Both the position numbers and the translations under genes were made by a program. DNA of 64,000 nucleotides, taken from Welwitschia mirabilis (Eukaryota > Gnetophyta > Gnetopsida > Welwitschiales). Position 1 is the stretch's first letter; the number at the start of each line of letters is the position of its first letter. The notes under the pieces are model-generated. The model had not been told where the DNA came from, did no database searches, and saw nothing but the letters and a program-made list of their open reading frames with translations. Location of the stretch: contig JBOZIK010000001.1 of NCBI GenBank assembly GCA_051453625.1, forward strand, positions 260,946,235 to 261,010,234. Direction: 5' to 3'. Shown one piece after another: positions 1 through 11,260 of this stretch.

Positions 1-760
1 ACCTTAAATAAGGCATCAAAGTTAGGTAATGCTAATACTAAAGTAGTGCATATCTTTTCTTTTAACACTGCAAAACTAGTTTTAGCTCCCTCATCTCACT
101 GAAACTTTTCCTTCTTCAAACACTTAGTAACTAGTGCTATAATGCTACTGAAATTCGTATGAAATGCCTATAGAATGTAGTCAGCCCATGAAAACTCCTA
201 ATCTTAGTTACTATTTTTGAGTATTGTCAACTCTCTAATAGCTCAAATCTTTTCTTCATCTATCCAAATACAATCTGATCCAACTACATAACCTAGAAAT
301 AATAGCCTATCGGTTATGAAGTTTCACTTCTTTAGGTTAGTATATAATGTAAATATGAGATATGATCCTTTTTTATTTGACTATATATTAGGATATGATC
401 AAAATAGACAATCATAAATTTGCTAATAAATGGCTTTGGTACCTGATTCATGAGTTTCATGAAAGTTTTGGGAGCATTTGACAATCCAAATGGCATTGTA
501 AGCACTCATGCAAACCTTCCTTTATCTTGAAAGCAATTTCCACTTGTCTCTAGGTCTAATCTAGATTTGATGGTATTTGCTATGAAGGTTAATCTTGGAA
601 AAAAAACCTATGCATCATGCAACATATCAAGCATGTCATCTAGCTAGGGGATGAACAATTTATATCCCATAATAATATTATTGATGACTTACATATCAAC
701 ATGCATCCTTTAACTACCATCTTTCTTTAGAGTCAGTAATGCTGGAATTGCATAGGATTC
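1..760 (-). pseudogene. Chromovirus-like Ty3/gypsy RT and RT-RNase H connection, decayed
   Basis: On the minus strand this reads as reverse transcriptase followed by the start of the RNase H region; it runs off the window's left edge. Visible RT blocks, in order, are KKDGS*RM (KDGSWRM in the family), [28 protein letters not shown] and [10 protein letters not shown]. The last is the YxDD catalytic box; the second Asp is His here (His codon at 395-397), so the enzyme would be dead even without stops. The connection then shows FLGYVV, DEEKI and LKEKICTTLVLALPNFD. Several stops replace Trp, Arg or Gln codons. The VDSRAIN-type RT and the VDEEKV-type connection fit the chromovirus side of Ty3/gypsy (CRM/Reina-like); the exact lineage is inference. 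It is the 3' continuation of the gag and protease at higher coordinates. Confidence 0.85.
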
Positions 761-1149
761 ATTATCTTCTAAATATGTCACTTAGATAGTAGCTCTTCAA
801 CTTGCTTTTAGAGAATTTTTCCCTTCTTTGGACTCATTCTATAATGTACTAAATTTTGCAAACTAGCACCAAAAACTAGATTAATATGGTATTGATGTCT
901 CTCATAAGTGGTAACCCTATAGATAGTTCTTTGGGTATGACATCACTGAACTCCTCCAACAATTGTTTAATAACACCTGCATACTCCACTACCTTCTTCT
1001 TCTCCTCTGATACCAACACCTATTTCATAACTAAAGCGGTTACCTTATTTGTCTCCTTTAAAGCCTCCTTAAACTCAATTTTAGAATGAATCAATGTAAA
1101 GAAATTCCTGCCCTCCACTTTAGAAGCTTTAGTTTCAGAAATTCCTTTC

Positions 1150-1520
1150 ATTGACAACAAAGTATACTTCCTATCATCTTTTTGTAGTCTGTATGTATTT
1201 TCTCTTCTATCATGCTATGCTATAATGTCAAACTACTAAGATCAAGCAAATAACAAGTGATAGGCATCCATACCTACCAGATCAAAATATATTTCATCCT
1301 TATACTTACCAATAGAAAAAGATATCTTGCAATGTTTAGTTACCTAAATTTTATCTCCTTCCTTAATCCAACTGATTAAGTATGGATTAGGATGTTTCTC
1401 CACCTTTAATCTTAAACTTTCCATAGCATCTTTACTAATGATATTCTCACAGCTATCACTATTAATAATGGCATTAAATACATGATTTAGAATGGTGCAC
1501 CTAGTTCTAAATAATTGATG
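1150..1520 (-). pseudogene. Ty3/gypsy aspartic protease region, catalytic Asp lost
   Basis: The minus strand reads CTILNHVFNAIINSDSCENI, then LRLKVEKHPNPY and later FDLVGMDAYHLLL. This is the retropepsin of the same element as the RT at 1-760. The family has IIDSGSCENV, where D-S/T-G carries the catalytic Asp. Here the Asp codon is AAT (Asn, 1461-1463) and the Gly codon is GAT (Asp, 1455-1457). Both changes are G-to-A. The order gag, protease, RT is preserved, with no large insertion between them. Confidence 0.75.
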
Positions 1521-1675
1521 TCGTTGGGTATCAGTCTCCTACTTTGGTGTGAACATCATCCTCTTTAACATATAAATTTGACTCTTGTCGTTCTCAATGT
1601 CATCCTCAGAGTCACAATGTTATACCTCTCCATCCTCATCTTATCGCTTTACCACATGAACTACTTTTATAAGAG

Positions 1676-2600
1676 GATAATCACTAGATCTTTGGCCTAG
1701 TTTATTGCACTGAAATAACTTTCCTAAGATGGGTCTAGCATAGGGATTAGGGGCTTTTAGTGTCTCTTTTACATCTACTACCTACTATTTACTAGTAGCT
1801 CTCTCCTCTTCATTCTTGCTTTCCTGAACTATCTTACCTTTATCATTGGAAGTTGTTGTCTTATAAGTATCCCCACCATAATTCCTGTGAGGATATTCTA
1901 CTTTACTTCTTTTTTGCATCAATTTTTCAGCCCTTAAAGCTAACTTATGAGCTTCAAACAAAGTTCTCATCACTAGTACTCTAGTTCTATCTTTAATGAC
2001 TAGTTTTAAACCCTTTAAAAATTTGACTAACTATGGCCCTTTAGTCTCCCTCAGGTCATTTCTTATTACTAATCTTATGAACTCTGCATAGTATTCATGT
2101 ATAGTACTTTGATCCTGTTGGCACCTCTGATACTACTAAAATAGAAACTATAAATAATTAGGTTAAAGAAATTCACTAATCAATAATTGCCTCATTATTT
2201 TTCATGTTCTATTAGGTGCTTTTCCTTGATATTTTATTCTAAACTGCATCCTCTCCCGCCAATTTCAAGCACTATGCTTTATCTTGCATGCAACCAACTC
2301 AACCCTTCTCTTTCCTAGAATTTTCATATTATTAAAGAAATGGTCTTTGTCTATGATTCAATCAAGAAAACCTTCAATACTTAGAATACCATGAAAGTAA
2401 GGAATATCTACCTTTAATTTGTAATTTGTTTCTCTTTCTTTCTGGTCATTCCTTATGTAGCATGCATGTCTTTCATGAGGTTCTTCAAAATAGTCATCAT
2501 AGTCCTCCTCTAAATCATCTACCATTTTCACCTGTCTTCCATGTTCATGAACTTTAAAAGCAAGTCTGATAATAGGATTCATGTAACCTACATTGCCACC
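1676..2600 (-). pseudogene. Chromovirus-like gag with broken zinc knuckle
   Basis: The capsid/nucleocapsid precursor of the 1-2.9 kb element. Near the N-terminus (2358-2582) are an acidic segment and KLKVDIPYFHGILSIEGFLD, matching the gag block KLKVDIPxFxGxLxIEDFLDW. Further on (1785-1973) is EAHKLALRAEKLMQKR followed by NYGGDTYK, matching the C-terminal EAHxLALKAE block. The nucleocapsid knuckle (1676-1720) reads QCNKLGQRSSDYP in place of CFRCNxxGHxSNECP. Only one Cys of the CCHC set survives. Frameshifts and stops separate the blocks. Confidence 0.8.
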
Positions 2601-2849
2601 AGGTACTCTCCTGCCATCATTCTAGTTCCAGTTGGAATCATCAAGTCGTTCCTCCAGTCGATTAAGGATCTCTTCTAGGTAATGAAAATGTTCATCATAA
2701 CATTAAAGCCTAATATCAGTTTGATTATCCAAAGCACTAACATGTCAATCTCCACTCCAAGATATAGGGTTTCAACCCTCCAATCATGATCAAAAGAATT
2801 GCTGCTAGCTCTTCCTAGACCGATTGATATCAAGCCATTAAGAAAATCT

Positions 2850-2861
2850 ACTCTAATACCA
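2850..2861 (-). other. Primer-binding site, initiator tRNA-Met type
   Basis: The minus strand reads TGGTATTAGAGT. The plant tRNA-iMet primer site is TGGTATCAGAGC. Both differences are C-to-T. It lies three bases inside the inferred LTR end and upstream of gag, exactly where minus-strand DNA synthesis would be primed. Confidence 0.75.
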
Positions 2862-2864
2862 AAC

Positions 2865-3093
2865 TGACATAGTAAGAAAGCATTTAATAGTTACGCTGAG
2901 GATGATTAGACTTCAACTACAAGAATCTAATTCTTTATTCCATCCCCTTAAAATAGTACATAAGCCACTTATTTATAAGATGTCAATCCTTTTAACAGAA
3001 ATTCCTAAATAATGTGGGACTAAAGAAAAAATAGGACAATAATAATATATGCTAAATAGAAAAATATAAAAATAAAACTATTGGATCACATCA
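2865..3093 (-). repeat. Probable 5' LTR of the chromovirus-like element
   Basis: The inferred 229-bp LTR starts TGATGTGATCC and ends TGTCA on the minus strand. It therefore has TG...CA ends and abuts the tRNA-iMet primer site. Such short LTRs fit Reina-type chromoviruses. The partner LTR would lie left of the window, so neither the length nor a target duplication can be confirmed. Confidence 0.5.
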
Positions 3094-3303
3094 TTTTACC
3101 CCTCTTAAGTAGGCTCAACCCAATCCATGAAGTCACAGGTATTACATTCCATATCATGAGTAGTGCCCTAGAATCAAGGACATCAAAAGAAAAATAATTG
3201 ATTAGAGTAGAAGCAGAGGTAGCATCAGAGAAGAGGAGGATAAATTAGTAATGAAGGGAAAATAATAATGAGAATAAGGGAAAGAAATATCCAAAATAAA
3301 GCT
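3094..3303. other. Unassigned spacer
   Basis: A purine-rich 210-bp stretch between the chromovirus-like LTR and repeat family A. No coding signal or repeat was recognised. Confidence 0.4.
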
Positions 3304-4510
3304 TCATTTGAGGCATATTATAATACCTATCAAAGTGTAATACCAATATTCTATTACACACAGAAAGGACCATGTCATAGGAGAAGAGAAATTACAAAAT
3401 ATAGAAGGAGATTAATAGAGAAGCAATAGAGAAAATATGTCATTATAGTGGACATTACAGTTCTAGGAAACACTTAGGAAAAATCCCTACAAAAAAGGAA
3501 AAACTAGATGCTACATTAATAGTGAGATAAAAAAGCAAAGCCCCATTATATATAAGGGATTTCATAGCTTAAAATCCATCACTATCGTAGAAAAAGAAGA
3601 GGCTATGGATTTTGTAGCCTTTTCTTGATCCTTATATATTCCATTTCTATCTGGTTAATAATAAATCAAAGTTATATACTAGATCCTACTAGAAGCGAAT
3701 CACAAATTGTAGCTAATGTCTTTATGCAAATAGACTAAAAAAGAAAAAAAAAAAAGAATAATAGGTCTTAGTCTTGTTATCACATCTCAGAGTTTGGACA
3801 GTGGACACTTGTAACTTGGTGATTCTCTTATTACCTATATTTATTTCTTAATTTTATTAGTATTTTAATTGTCATTTTATTAAAGTAAATTTGCAAAGAA
3901 TTAAAAAAGAGAGAACTATAAAAATTTATTAATGCTAATAAATCAAACTTGCCAAAGTAGTTTTATAATAAATTTCTTTAAAGAAATTATTTTTAATTTG
4001 GAAGTCCTTATTTCCCAAATATGTTTTTTTTATGTTTATGCTCTCTTTTAAAAGTGAATGTTTTAATAACAATAACAAAGATATCATATTGTTTAGCTAA
4101 ATAAATTCCTTTTAATGGTTTATGAAGCAACATACTTAGATGACATAAATATTAGTTTGGATTTAATTTTCCCTTTTCAAGTAATTGTAAATACATCCTA
4201 GTGTCATTATCATATGATGTTAAACTTATGGAGGATTTTTGGAAACAGACATACTTTTGGTTCATCTTAAGATAATAATAATACATTAGTGCTATTTAAG
4301 AATATCCTCTTAAATCTTAGTTGTGAAAATTAGCTAAAAAATTCAACACTAAAAGAAGTGTTTCAAACTTAATCAAATCCAATTGCCAAAATGACATTAG
4401 GCTAAAATAAGTCAAACAAAGTTGGGTCTAAATAAATCACCTAAAAAATTACCTATCATTAAGGGACATTTAAAACTAATCCATCATTTGTGAAAAACTA
4501 TCCTAAATAG
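3304..4510 (+). repeat. Repeat family A, uninterrupted copy
   Basis: This stretch aligns in the same orientation with 27389-27904 joined to 39768-40918. Shared anchors include TTGAGGCATA near the start, TATCACATCTCAGAG near 3777, and CTATAAAAATTTATTAATGC near 3916. It immediately precedes the Tat-like gag. It may therefore be that element's LTR plus leader, but no primer site could be recognised. Its uninterrupted sequence at 3820-3860 preserves the pre-insertion site of Athila-2. Confidence 0.7.
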
Positions 4511-4619
4511 TTTAGCACTAGAAGGATTATCCCTCTTATGGATTCCTCAATTATTTGTTTAACCTTTTTTATTCATCTTTTTCACTACCTTACCTTAACT
4601 TCGAATAGCCATAATATTA

Positions 4620-5720
4620 ATTTTAACAAGAGGTAAAATGGTTTCCATTCCTAAGGAGATGTACAAATTTCTTATCCAACAAGAACCTTCTATCCTCTAT
4701 GTAGATATATTTTATGCTATCATGGACTATATAACCTAGTGAAACATCTACCTTGTCCATCCTATTAAGCAAACTTATGCTATTACATATAAGAACTAAG
4801 GGTTAACCCACTAAGAAAAGATTTAAACTCATGAGAATAAGCTCCTCCTTGAAATTAGCAATGATTAAGAGTTTATTAATGAATGGAATCATGAGGAAAA
4901 CCTAGAATCCCCACAAAAACCACATGTGCAAGGTCTAGATACATAGGATGATGATGACAACCTATTCAATTACTCCACACATGAAGAGGAATCATCCAAA
5001 AACTAATAAGCTAAAAATAGAGCTCACATCTAACAAATTTGACCACTATCTAGGAAGTTATTAACAATATAAAACAAAGTCTCCAAAGTAAGAAAACTAT
5101 TTAGAATAACTTCAATGATATGCCCATTTATTCTTCTATCCCTTTGAAGATCCTTACATCAAATAAAATGTTATATTTTGAAAAGTTTACTAGTGTAGAA
5201 GTTTACATCATGCATGTTAAAAATTTCAAACATAGATGTGATACAATGTTGATTATAATCAACATTGTATCATGCATGTGATACAATGTTGATTATAACG
5301 CCACATGTCATCTATTTTATTGCTTGTTAAAAAAATAATCCCTTGAGTGGTATCATAACATACCTACACACTCTATCACATATTGAAATAACTCCTTAAA
5401 ATGTTTATCTAACATTATTTAATTAACATCTTAAAGAAGAAGACCTTATATACTTTGATGATCATGTGATAATAGCCTAATGAGAATGTATAATAATACA
5501 TACAATGATGAAGAATCATCACACTGCTGGTGAAGATTCCAATTATGGATTTAGACATAATGTATCTTTTCATCAAATCCTATGTACTATATGTTTGGAA
5601 CATCTAAGAATTAATGTTTCAAAACTTTTGAATAAGCTATTACCCTAGCCATGAAAATAGAAGTTGTAGAAGAAGAAAAAGGATCCATCAAATATGACAA
5701 CATGTTATAAAGGAAATCAT
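4620..5720 (+). pseudogene. Tat-like Ty3/gypsy gag, decayed
   Basis: Broken plus-strand reading frames give a gag core: EKFTSVEVYIMHVKNFKHRC, then CHLFYCLLKK, SLEWYHNIPTHSI and later AMKIEVVEEEKG. This matches the Tat/Ogre-type gag pattern (DAxxCRxF, ALxWYxxLPxxSI, then a C-terminal xYxxxEE block). A palindromic duplication at 5236-5298 is inserted between the first two blocks. There are many stops. The protease at 8.49-9.11 kb probably belongs to the same element. The lineage call is inference from short blocks. Confidence 0.6.
5236..5298. repeat. 34-bp perfect palindrome plus direct copy of one arm
   Basis: Bases 5239-5272 form a perfect palindrome whose left arm begins TGATACAATGTTGATTA. 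The 23 bases 5236-5258 recur exactly at 5276-5298, a 40-base period, with ATGCAT in between. The tract interrupts gag-like coding sequence, so it was probably created after the element inserted. Confidence 0.9.
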
Positions 5721-6049
5721 TTAAAAATGATAACAACAATACTAAAAGTAGCAAAAAAAAGAACATTGGTGTTATTGACCAACCAAATCAACCAATTTAC
5801 ATGCTTCAACTAATGGACAACTTAATGATGGTACTAATGATACCTTAGGACCCTTTTCTTTTACAAGATTTTTCTCTTTAATTAGTCTATCATTAACCAT
5901 ATTATCCTTCATTATAACAGGTGCAACTTTTAACATAATCACAAACTTAATAATAAGCATGTCCATCTCAAAGCCAAGGTGTAAATAAGTCTCAAGGTCA
6001 AAACTCAATCCATTGACTAAGAAGGAGCTTTACAAATCCAAACATCCTA
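5721..6049. other. Unassigned, end of gag-like region
   Basis: An A-rich stretch with an open minus-strand frame at 5772-6008 that resembles nothing I recognise. It is most likely the degraded gag-protease spacer of the Tat-like element. Confidence 0.3.
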
Positions 6050-7500
6050 ATGGAATAAATCCTTTTTTTAACAAATGGTAAATGAATATGTTATATTAGC
6101 TTAAATAGAAATAAAATGTACAACATAGATTAAAGGATATTTTTTCCAAGAACAATAGAAATCCCTCTGAAATTTGAACTTCCAAATATTAGCATCTAAA
6201 TTTATCAAAAAAAGTAGCATAACCCAATGGGTTTATGACAAAATAATATTTAGAAGAATCTAAAGATGAGAAATTTTCTAGTCAATCCCAAGGCCTCTAC
6301 AATCTTAGGGAATTCATTAGAAGGAGATTTGAGATTGCTTATCATCTTAGATGTTCTTCTTTATTTCCTTTTTAATTTTACCTTTTCTAGTATTTATTCT
6401 AATTTTTATATCCATCTATTCAGGATTTCCATTTCTATTACCTATTATTACATCTAAAACATGCTCCTCTACATGGTTATCATTATCTATTTTATCCTAT
6501 TTCATTTACATTTTTGACATCTATTCTTGCAAGCATTATCTAAATTTATTGAGCATAAAGTATCTTTAGATGTCTTTTCAAGTCCTTTGTTAAATCTCAA
6601 GGTTTTAAAAGAGTAAACTTGTGCCTTTTAGATGTGTATTATGTGTTGCTTTTCCTATTTGGTGATTTTTCATTTATTTCCTTTTTTTTTTCTTGCATCT
6701 ATTCCAGTTCTTCTTCTAATAGAATATCATATTTGTTTTCTTGAAATATTAGATCATTTTTTAAAATTAAAGCTAGTTTCTTTTTGTGATCATTTTTGAC
6801 TTCTTGCCAATCATTTTTTTCCACTTCTTGTTTTCCATACATTTCTCCATTGTATGCCTATTTTTACCACACTTTGAACACTACAACAAAATATTTTTAT
6901 TTCTAAATTAAAAACTAATTCCCCTTACATAGTATTCAAGATTAGTTTTTTTTACTTTAAAGCTATCTAGTTTCATGTAAATACATATTCTAGCCATTGT
7001 CATTTTTGCTATTAAATCTATATTCCTGTCAAGTCTAACAAACTCTTTTAGCATGTCATCAAGTTTCTTAAATAAATATAGGTACCATATTTTTGGATGA
7101 GTGTTTAATATAATGAATCGAAACCAATAAATTTTTAGAAATGGTGGGTTTATCAAGAATAAAAGAAGACCATTTGGTTAGGGACAGATTTTATGACTTA
7201 AAAATAGGGCCCTCCTACTAAAACCTTATTCATTTCTTCTTTAGACTTGAAAATAAAATGTGATAACCCATTTTTAAGATGTATTATCTTGTAACTTATA
7301 TAAAACTTTTGATCACATCATAGAAGCACTTTTTCAATGAATAGGATCCCTTTTAAGGATTGGAATTTTCTAATGAGATTATTTCTGAAATAAACCTCTA
7401 GATGCTTAAAGTAGTTGATGGAAATTTTTACATAAATTATATCTATTTTATGCTTAAAACCAAATTCTAAGTTAGGAAAACTTTAAGACTTACTTTTTTC
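6050..7500 (-). pseudogene. Plant L1-type LINE remnant: ORF1 (DUF4283 + CCHC knuckle) and start of ORF2
   Basis: On the minus strand, 6908-7330 resembles the DUF4283 domain of plant LINE ORF1 proteins. It has GGPYF, then LDRNIDLIAKMTMARICIYM (family: D..T......ARICVE.DL) and LEYYVRG (family VEYEGL). An intact CX2CX4HX4C knuckle follows at 6839-6880 (CSKCGKNRHTMEKC). About 540 bases further, at 6287-6304, DCRGLG matches the WNCRGLG opening of the ORF2 endonuclease. ORF1 binds RNA; ORF2 would carry endonuclease and RT, but only its first codons are recognisable. The remnant lies antisense inside the Tat-like element. Stops occur throughout, but not within the knuckle. Confidence 0.7.
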
Positions 7501-8489
7501 CACTAAATCGGTAGAGGATTTGATACCTAATGAATTCATCATTATTGGATAACTAAGTGTTGCTTTTGAAAGTGTGTTGATGATGCATTAGATCAAGGGT
7601 ACAACCACCTCTAAAAAACATTCAAGAAAAAAAACTCTCACATATAGAAGCTACAAAAGAGGAGAACACACTAGTGCATTGAAGATGTACCAAATTCGAG
7701 CAAGAACATCCCTTGGACTTCCATCACATACCCTGAAAATGAAATCCTAGCTTCAATATTCTACTATTATTTTCTCTCCAATCTTGGGAAGGATTTCTCA
7801 AAATAAATCCTCTTAATAATAGTAAAAAATCAAGTAATCTAATTTCATTTAATCAAAAAAAGTTATCCTAACACACCCAAAACTAAAGGGTATGATGAAT
7901 CAGAGTACTATGAATACCACTATGTCTAAGGACATCATATTAAAAACTATTTTAACCTAAATCATATTTTCCAAGATATTACCAAAAATAAAAAGGAGAT
8001 AAATTTTAACATGATATTAGTTGTTACAAATGAAAAATTATAGATCTATAAAAACCTTTTTTCTTCACAATCTTCTGTGTTATAATTATCACAAAATGTA
8101 GTATTTCAAAAACATAATAATTCCTTTGTAATTTTTGAAATCTAGAATTAATGTGAGAAATCCTTAAAGAAAATTATTTAAGATAAGAAAGAGAAATTAG
8201 AAGTAATAGTTTGAAGAGAATATTCTTAAACCTATCTTACTTCTGAGCCACATGCACAAATGTAGTCACTTTCATCTAAAGTAGAGGAGGCATATTATTA
8301 TCTAACTTTATTAATTGGGAGCTATAAGTCTTATAGACATGCATTCAAAAAAATATATGAGGATCCTTTGAGCCTAAAATCATCTTCTAATCAAATTTAG
8401 CTACCCAAGTAGGAAGTCATCTCAAAGTAGATAAATGTTCATAAGAGAAAAGAAGATAAAGAAACAATCTAGTTTTCATACCATGAGAT
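7501..8489. other. Unassigned AT-rich sequence
   Basis: No domain was recognised on either strand. It may include the LINE 5' end (minus) and spacer of the Tat-like element (plus). Confidence 0.3.
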
Positions 8490-9110
8490 CTCTACCACCC
8501 CTATGAGGATAATTGTAATCAAAATATCCTACATTTTGGTGAACATTGGAACTACCAAAGTAAGTAGTTCTTTGTTGATTATAGAGCCAAATTAAATATA
8601 CTAGGCTTATCATGTCTTAAAGAGCTTAAAATGGCCCATCTCCAAAATTCAAAAGGAGTGTGACCATTGTAGGTTTAATGACTATGAAGACAAATCAAGA
8701 GGAATAGTCACTTTACTTATTAAAGTGGTTTAAAAGGTAAAGGATACTGAGTTCCATGTAATTGATAATGCAACATCATTTAATTTATTATTAGAAATAT
8801 AATGGACATGGGGACAAGTATATCTCTACCCCATCAAAAGCTAAAATTACTTGGATCTAGAATTTTAGTTCCACTAAAATGAAATCACACTATGATAAAT
8901 GTGAAGTCTCCATCCACATCATTTTCTTCACAACCATCTTTCATACTTGAGAAGATGACTATATCTTGTACCTCAAACATGATCTAGTGGATCCTCATAA
9001 AATAACGTCTCATCCATACCTAATACTTAACTCCTAGATGTGGGCTAGACTCCTTTCCTCCTATACAACTTTCCAACTAGCTCGTGAACCAAGCTTCTCA
9101 AGACCTTTTT
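8490..9110 (+). pseudogene. Tat-like retropepsin region
   Basis: The plus strand reads YILVNIGTTKVSSSLL near 8530, an eroded (L/I)(I/V)D.G(S/T) protease box with Asn for the catalytic Asp. Near 8750-8850 it reads FHVIDNATSFNLLLE followed by the remains of GRPWIH..G..PS..HQKLK, a block typical of Tat-clade proteases. It extends to about 9100 and ends abruptly at the TA repeat, with no RT recognised beyond. Probably the same element as the gag at 4.6-5.7 kb. Confidence 0.6.
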
Positions 9111-9116
9111 CAAAAA

Positions 9117-9120
<4 letters not shown>

Positions 9121-9152
<32 letters not shown>
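9121..9152. repeat. (TA)n microsatellite
   Basis: About 16 TA units, followed by ATACATATAAAACATATG. Similarity to the Tat-like element stops here. Confidence 0.95.
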
Positions 9153-9159
<7 letters not shown>

Positions 9160-10699
9160 AACATATGTACATATGTATATGTAAAAAAAAGTTAAAAAAT
9201 ATAATACAATAAGAAAGTAATATAATTAAAAAAATAAAATAAAAAACAAATGATCAAATAAAATAAAAAATATAAAAAATAAAATAAAATGCTAGCGTGC
9301 TTATCTATTCAAAGTGCAAAAAACAAGTTCCTCGATAGTCAAATTACCTCATGTAAAATGCATTCATACAACTGAGTAAAGTTTTGGTGGTTGAGTAAAA
9401 TCCTTAATCTATCACATTGCTTATGCATATTTTAAAAGTATGATATGTTGAAACTCTTAAAAAACCTCTTTCAAAATAAAGGAAGAAAAAAGAAAAAAAT
9501 ATTATCAATAAAAGAAAATTAAAAGTACATTTCATTTTTTTTCTTGTTATGATTTAGTCATTTTTTACATATTCACTGGTCAATTTAAATGCTTTTCCCT
9601 TACATTTATTATTTGAATGATACATTCTATGTATATACGCATTGATTTTTATGTAGAATGATATTGTTCTTTTACACATGTCATGAAAATTTCATGCTTG
9701 AATTGTTTGTTTATGTTTTATGATTATGGCTAACTTGATGAAATGAATCATTCAGCCAATCAATGATGTTCAAAATAGACATGAATTACATATGTCTGGC
9801 AGAGGTCCTTTCATCTTTTATCTTTTTATTATTGCACCACAACATGCATTTCATTTGTCGAGGTACTTTACTTCCATAGGGTTATTCCTATTCATTTAGC
9901 ATAATACAAGTTTTTCTTTTCATGTTCATTTTCCTTCATCTTGTACTCTTACTTTTTCTTCTAAATCTTTTATCATCTACAATGCCAATAATGATAATCT
10001 TCTTCATCTACATTTTAACTTAAATAATCTATTATTTTAAATTAAAAAAAAAAACAAGAATAAAACTAGCATTATTTTAAAGTCTTCCTTCAATCCTTTT
10101 AGTATTTATCTCCTTCCTTTTTTTCATCCTTTAAGTCTAGTTATTTGATCTCATCACATAATGTTTTAGTACATCCTTATAATGAGTTAACTTCTAAGTG
10201 GTTAAATCCTCGTCTTATAAAGAAGTGCACCTTAAATAGCTTTGTTGAGATTTCTAATTTAGATGCTAAGAAAATCTTAGGGTTAATGAATAATAATTGA
10301 TATTATGTCAATAATTACTAACATGCTCTTAGACTGATAGAAGTAATAGAGTAGGAAGATCCTCTTAATTGAGAGCTAATTATTCCTTTTCATTTACCTA
10401 AATGATTCTTTGATAGGGACTATTGGTTAATTCATTTCTCTATTTAACTATCTATTCATTTAATGTTATGCTAAACTATGTTTAAATATTCATGAAAGTA
10501 GTTTTCTATTTTGGAGCATTTATGATGGTAAGATTGGATTTCATCCAATCTTAAGACAATCTCATGTATATGACCTATATTGTATTATGTTATTCTACAT
10601 TAGCATCAATTATGTTAAGTTTGATGCTTATTTTTAGCTATGAATCTTATAATTTATCATTGTAATGATTAATCAATGTTATCCAAAAAAAAAAAAAAT
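9153..10699. other. AT-rich sequence without recognisable features
   Basis: Low-complexity A- and T-rich DNA (AAATAAAATA runs near 9230-9290). Neither strand gave a domain or a clear repeat boundary. Confidence 0.4.
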
Positions 10700-11260
10700 A
10701 AACTCATAATGTCCTACCACAAGTGCACAAGGGAAAATTTTCTCAAAAAGGGCTTTTGGTAGTATGATATGGTAGCTATGAAAACTCCATTGGGGTGTTA
10801 GTTAATTATGATCTGGCCTTAGCTTATAGATCCTTATGCTCTTGGTAGTGATGCACTTCCCTCATCATGATAAATTGTGCTTTTCAAACATCCTATTAGC
10901 TTTGATTTTCATGACTTTAAAGATACAACTTTGTGAGCATTTAAAACATATTAGTTATTGGATAATAAGTTGGTAATGTATCACTTGTTATCACAACTAA
11001 TAATTGAATTAGGTTATAATTCCAACACTATATTCATACATATTAGGATAACTATAGACATTATCATAATTACCATCCTAATCATAGGATACCCTATGGT
11101 GTCTAGCATTAAACCACATGATCATGATGTTGAACATTTTTTATGATTTATACAAACAAACTTATCTAAATTGGCATTTAGAGATGTAGAAATCAATCTT
11201 GTTCATGCTCCTAATTGTTTATTATTACCTATTCTCTTCTTAGCATGTGTAATCAATTAC
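10700..11260 (+). repeat. Repeat family B, copy 1
   Basis: It aligns in the same orientation with 55955-56475. Shared anchors are AAGTGCACAAGG/AAGTGCACTAGG, GATATGGTAGCTATG, ACTCCATTGGGG/ACTCCACTAGGG and CTCCTAATTGT/TTCCTAATTGT. The second copy lies between pol and the 3' LTR of Athila-3. This copy is therefore probably the 3' non-coding region of another, otherwise unrecognised Athila-type element. Confidence 0.7.

Noticed and set aside
886-1089. 67-codon plus-strand frame
   Set aside because: It lies opposite the minus-strand chromovirus pol between protease and RT; no family match.
6351-6569. Hydrophobic plus-strand frames at 6266-6569
   Set aside because: They lie opposite the minus-strand LINE remnant; Phe/Leu/Ile content is explained by base composition.
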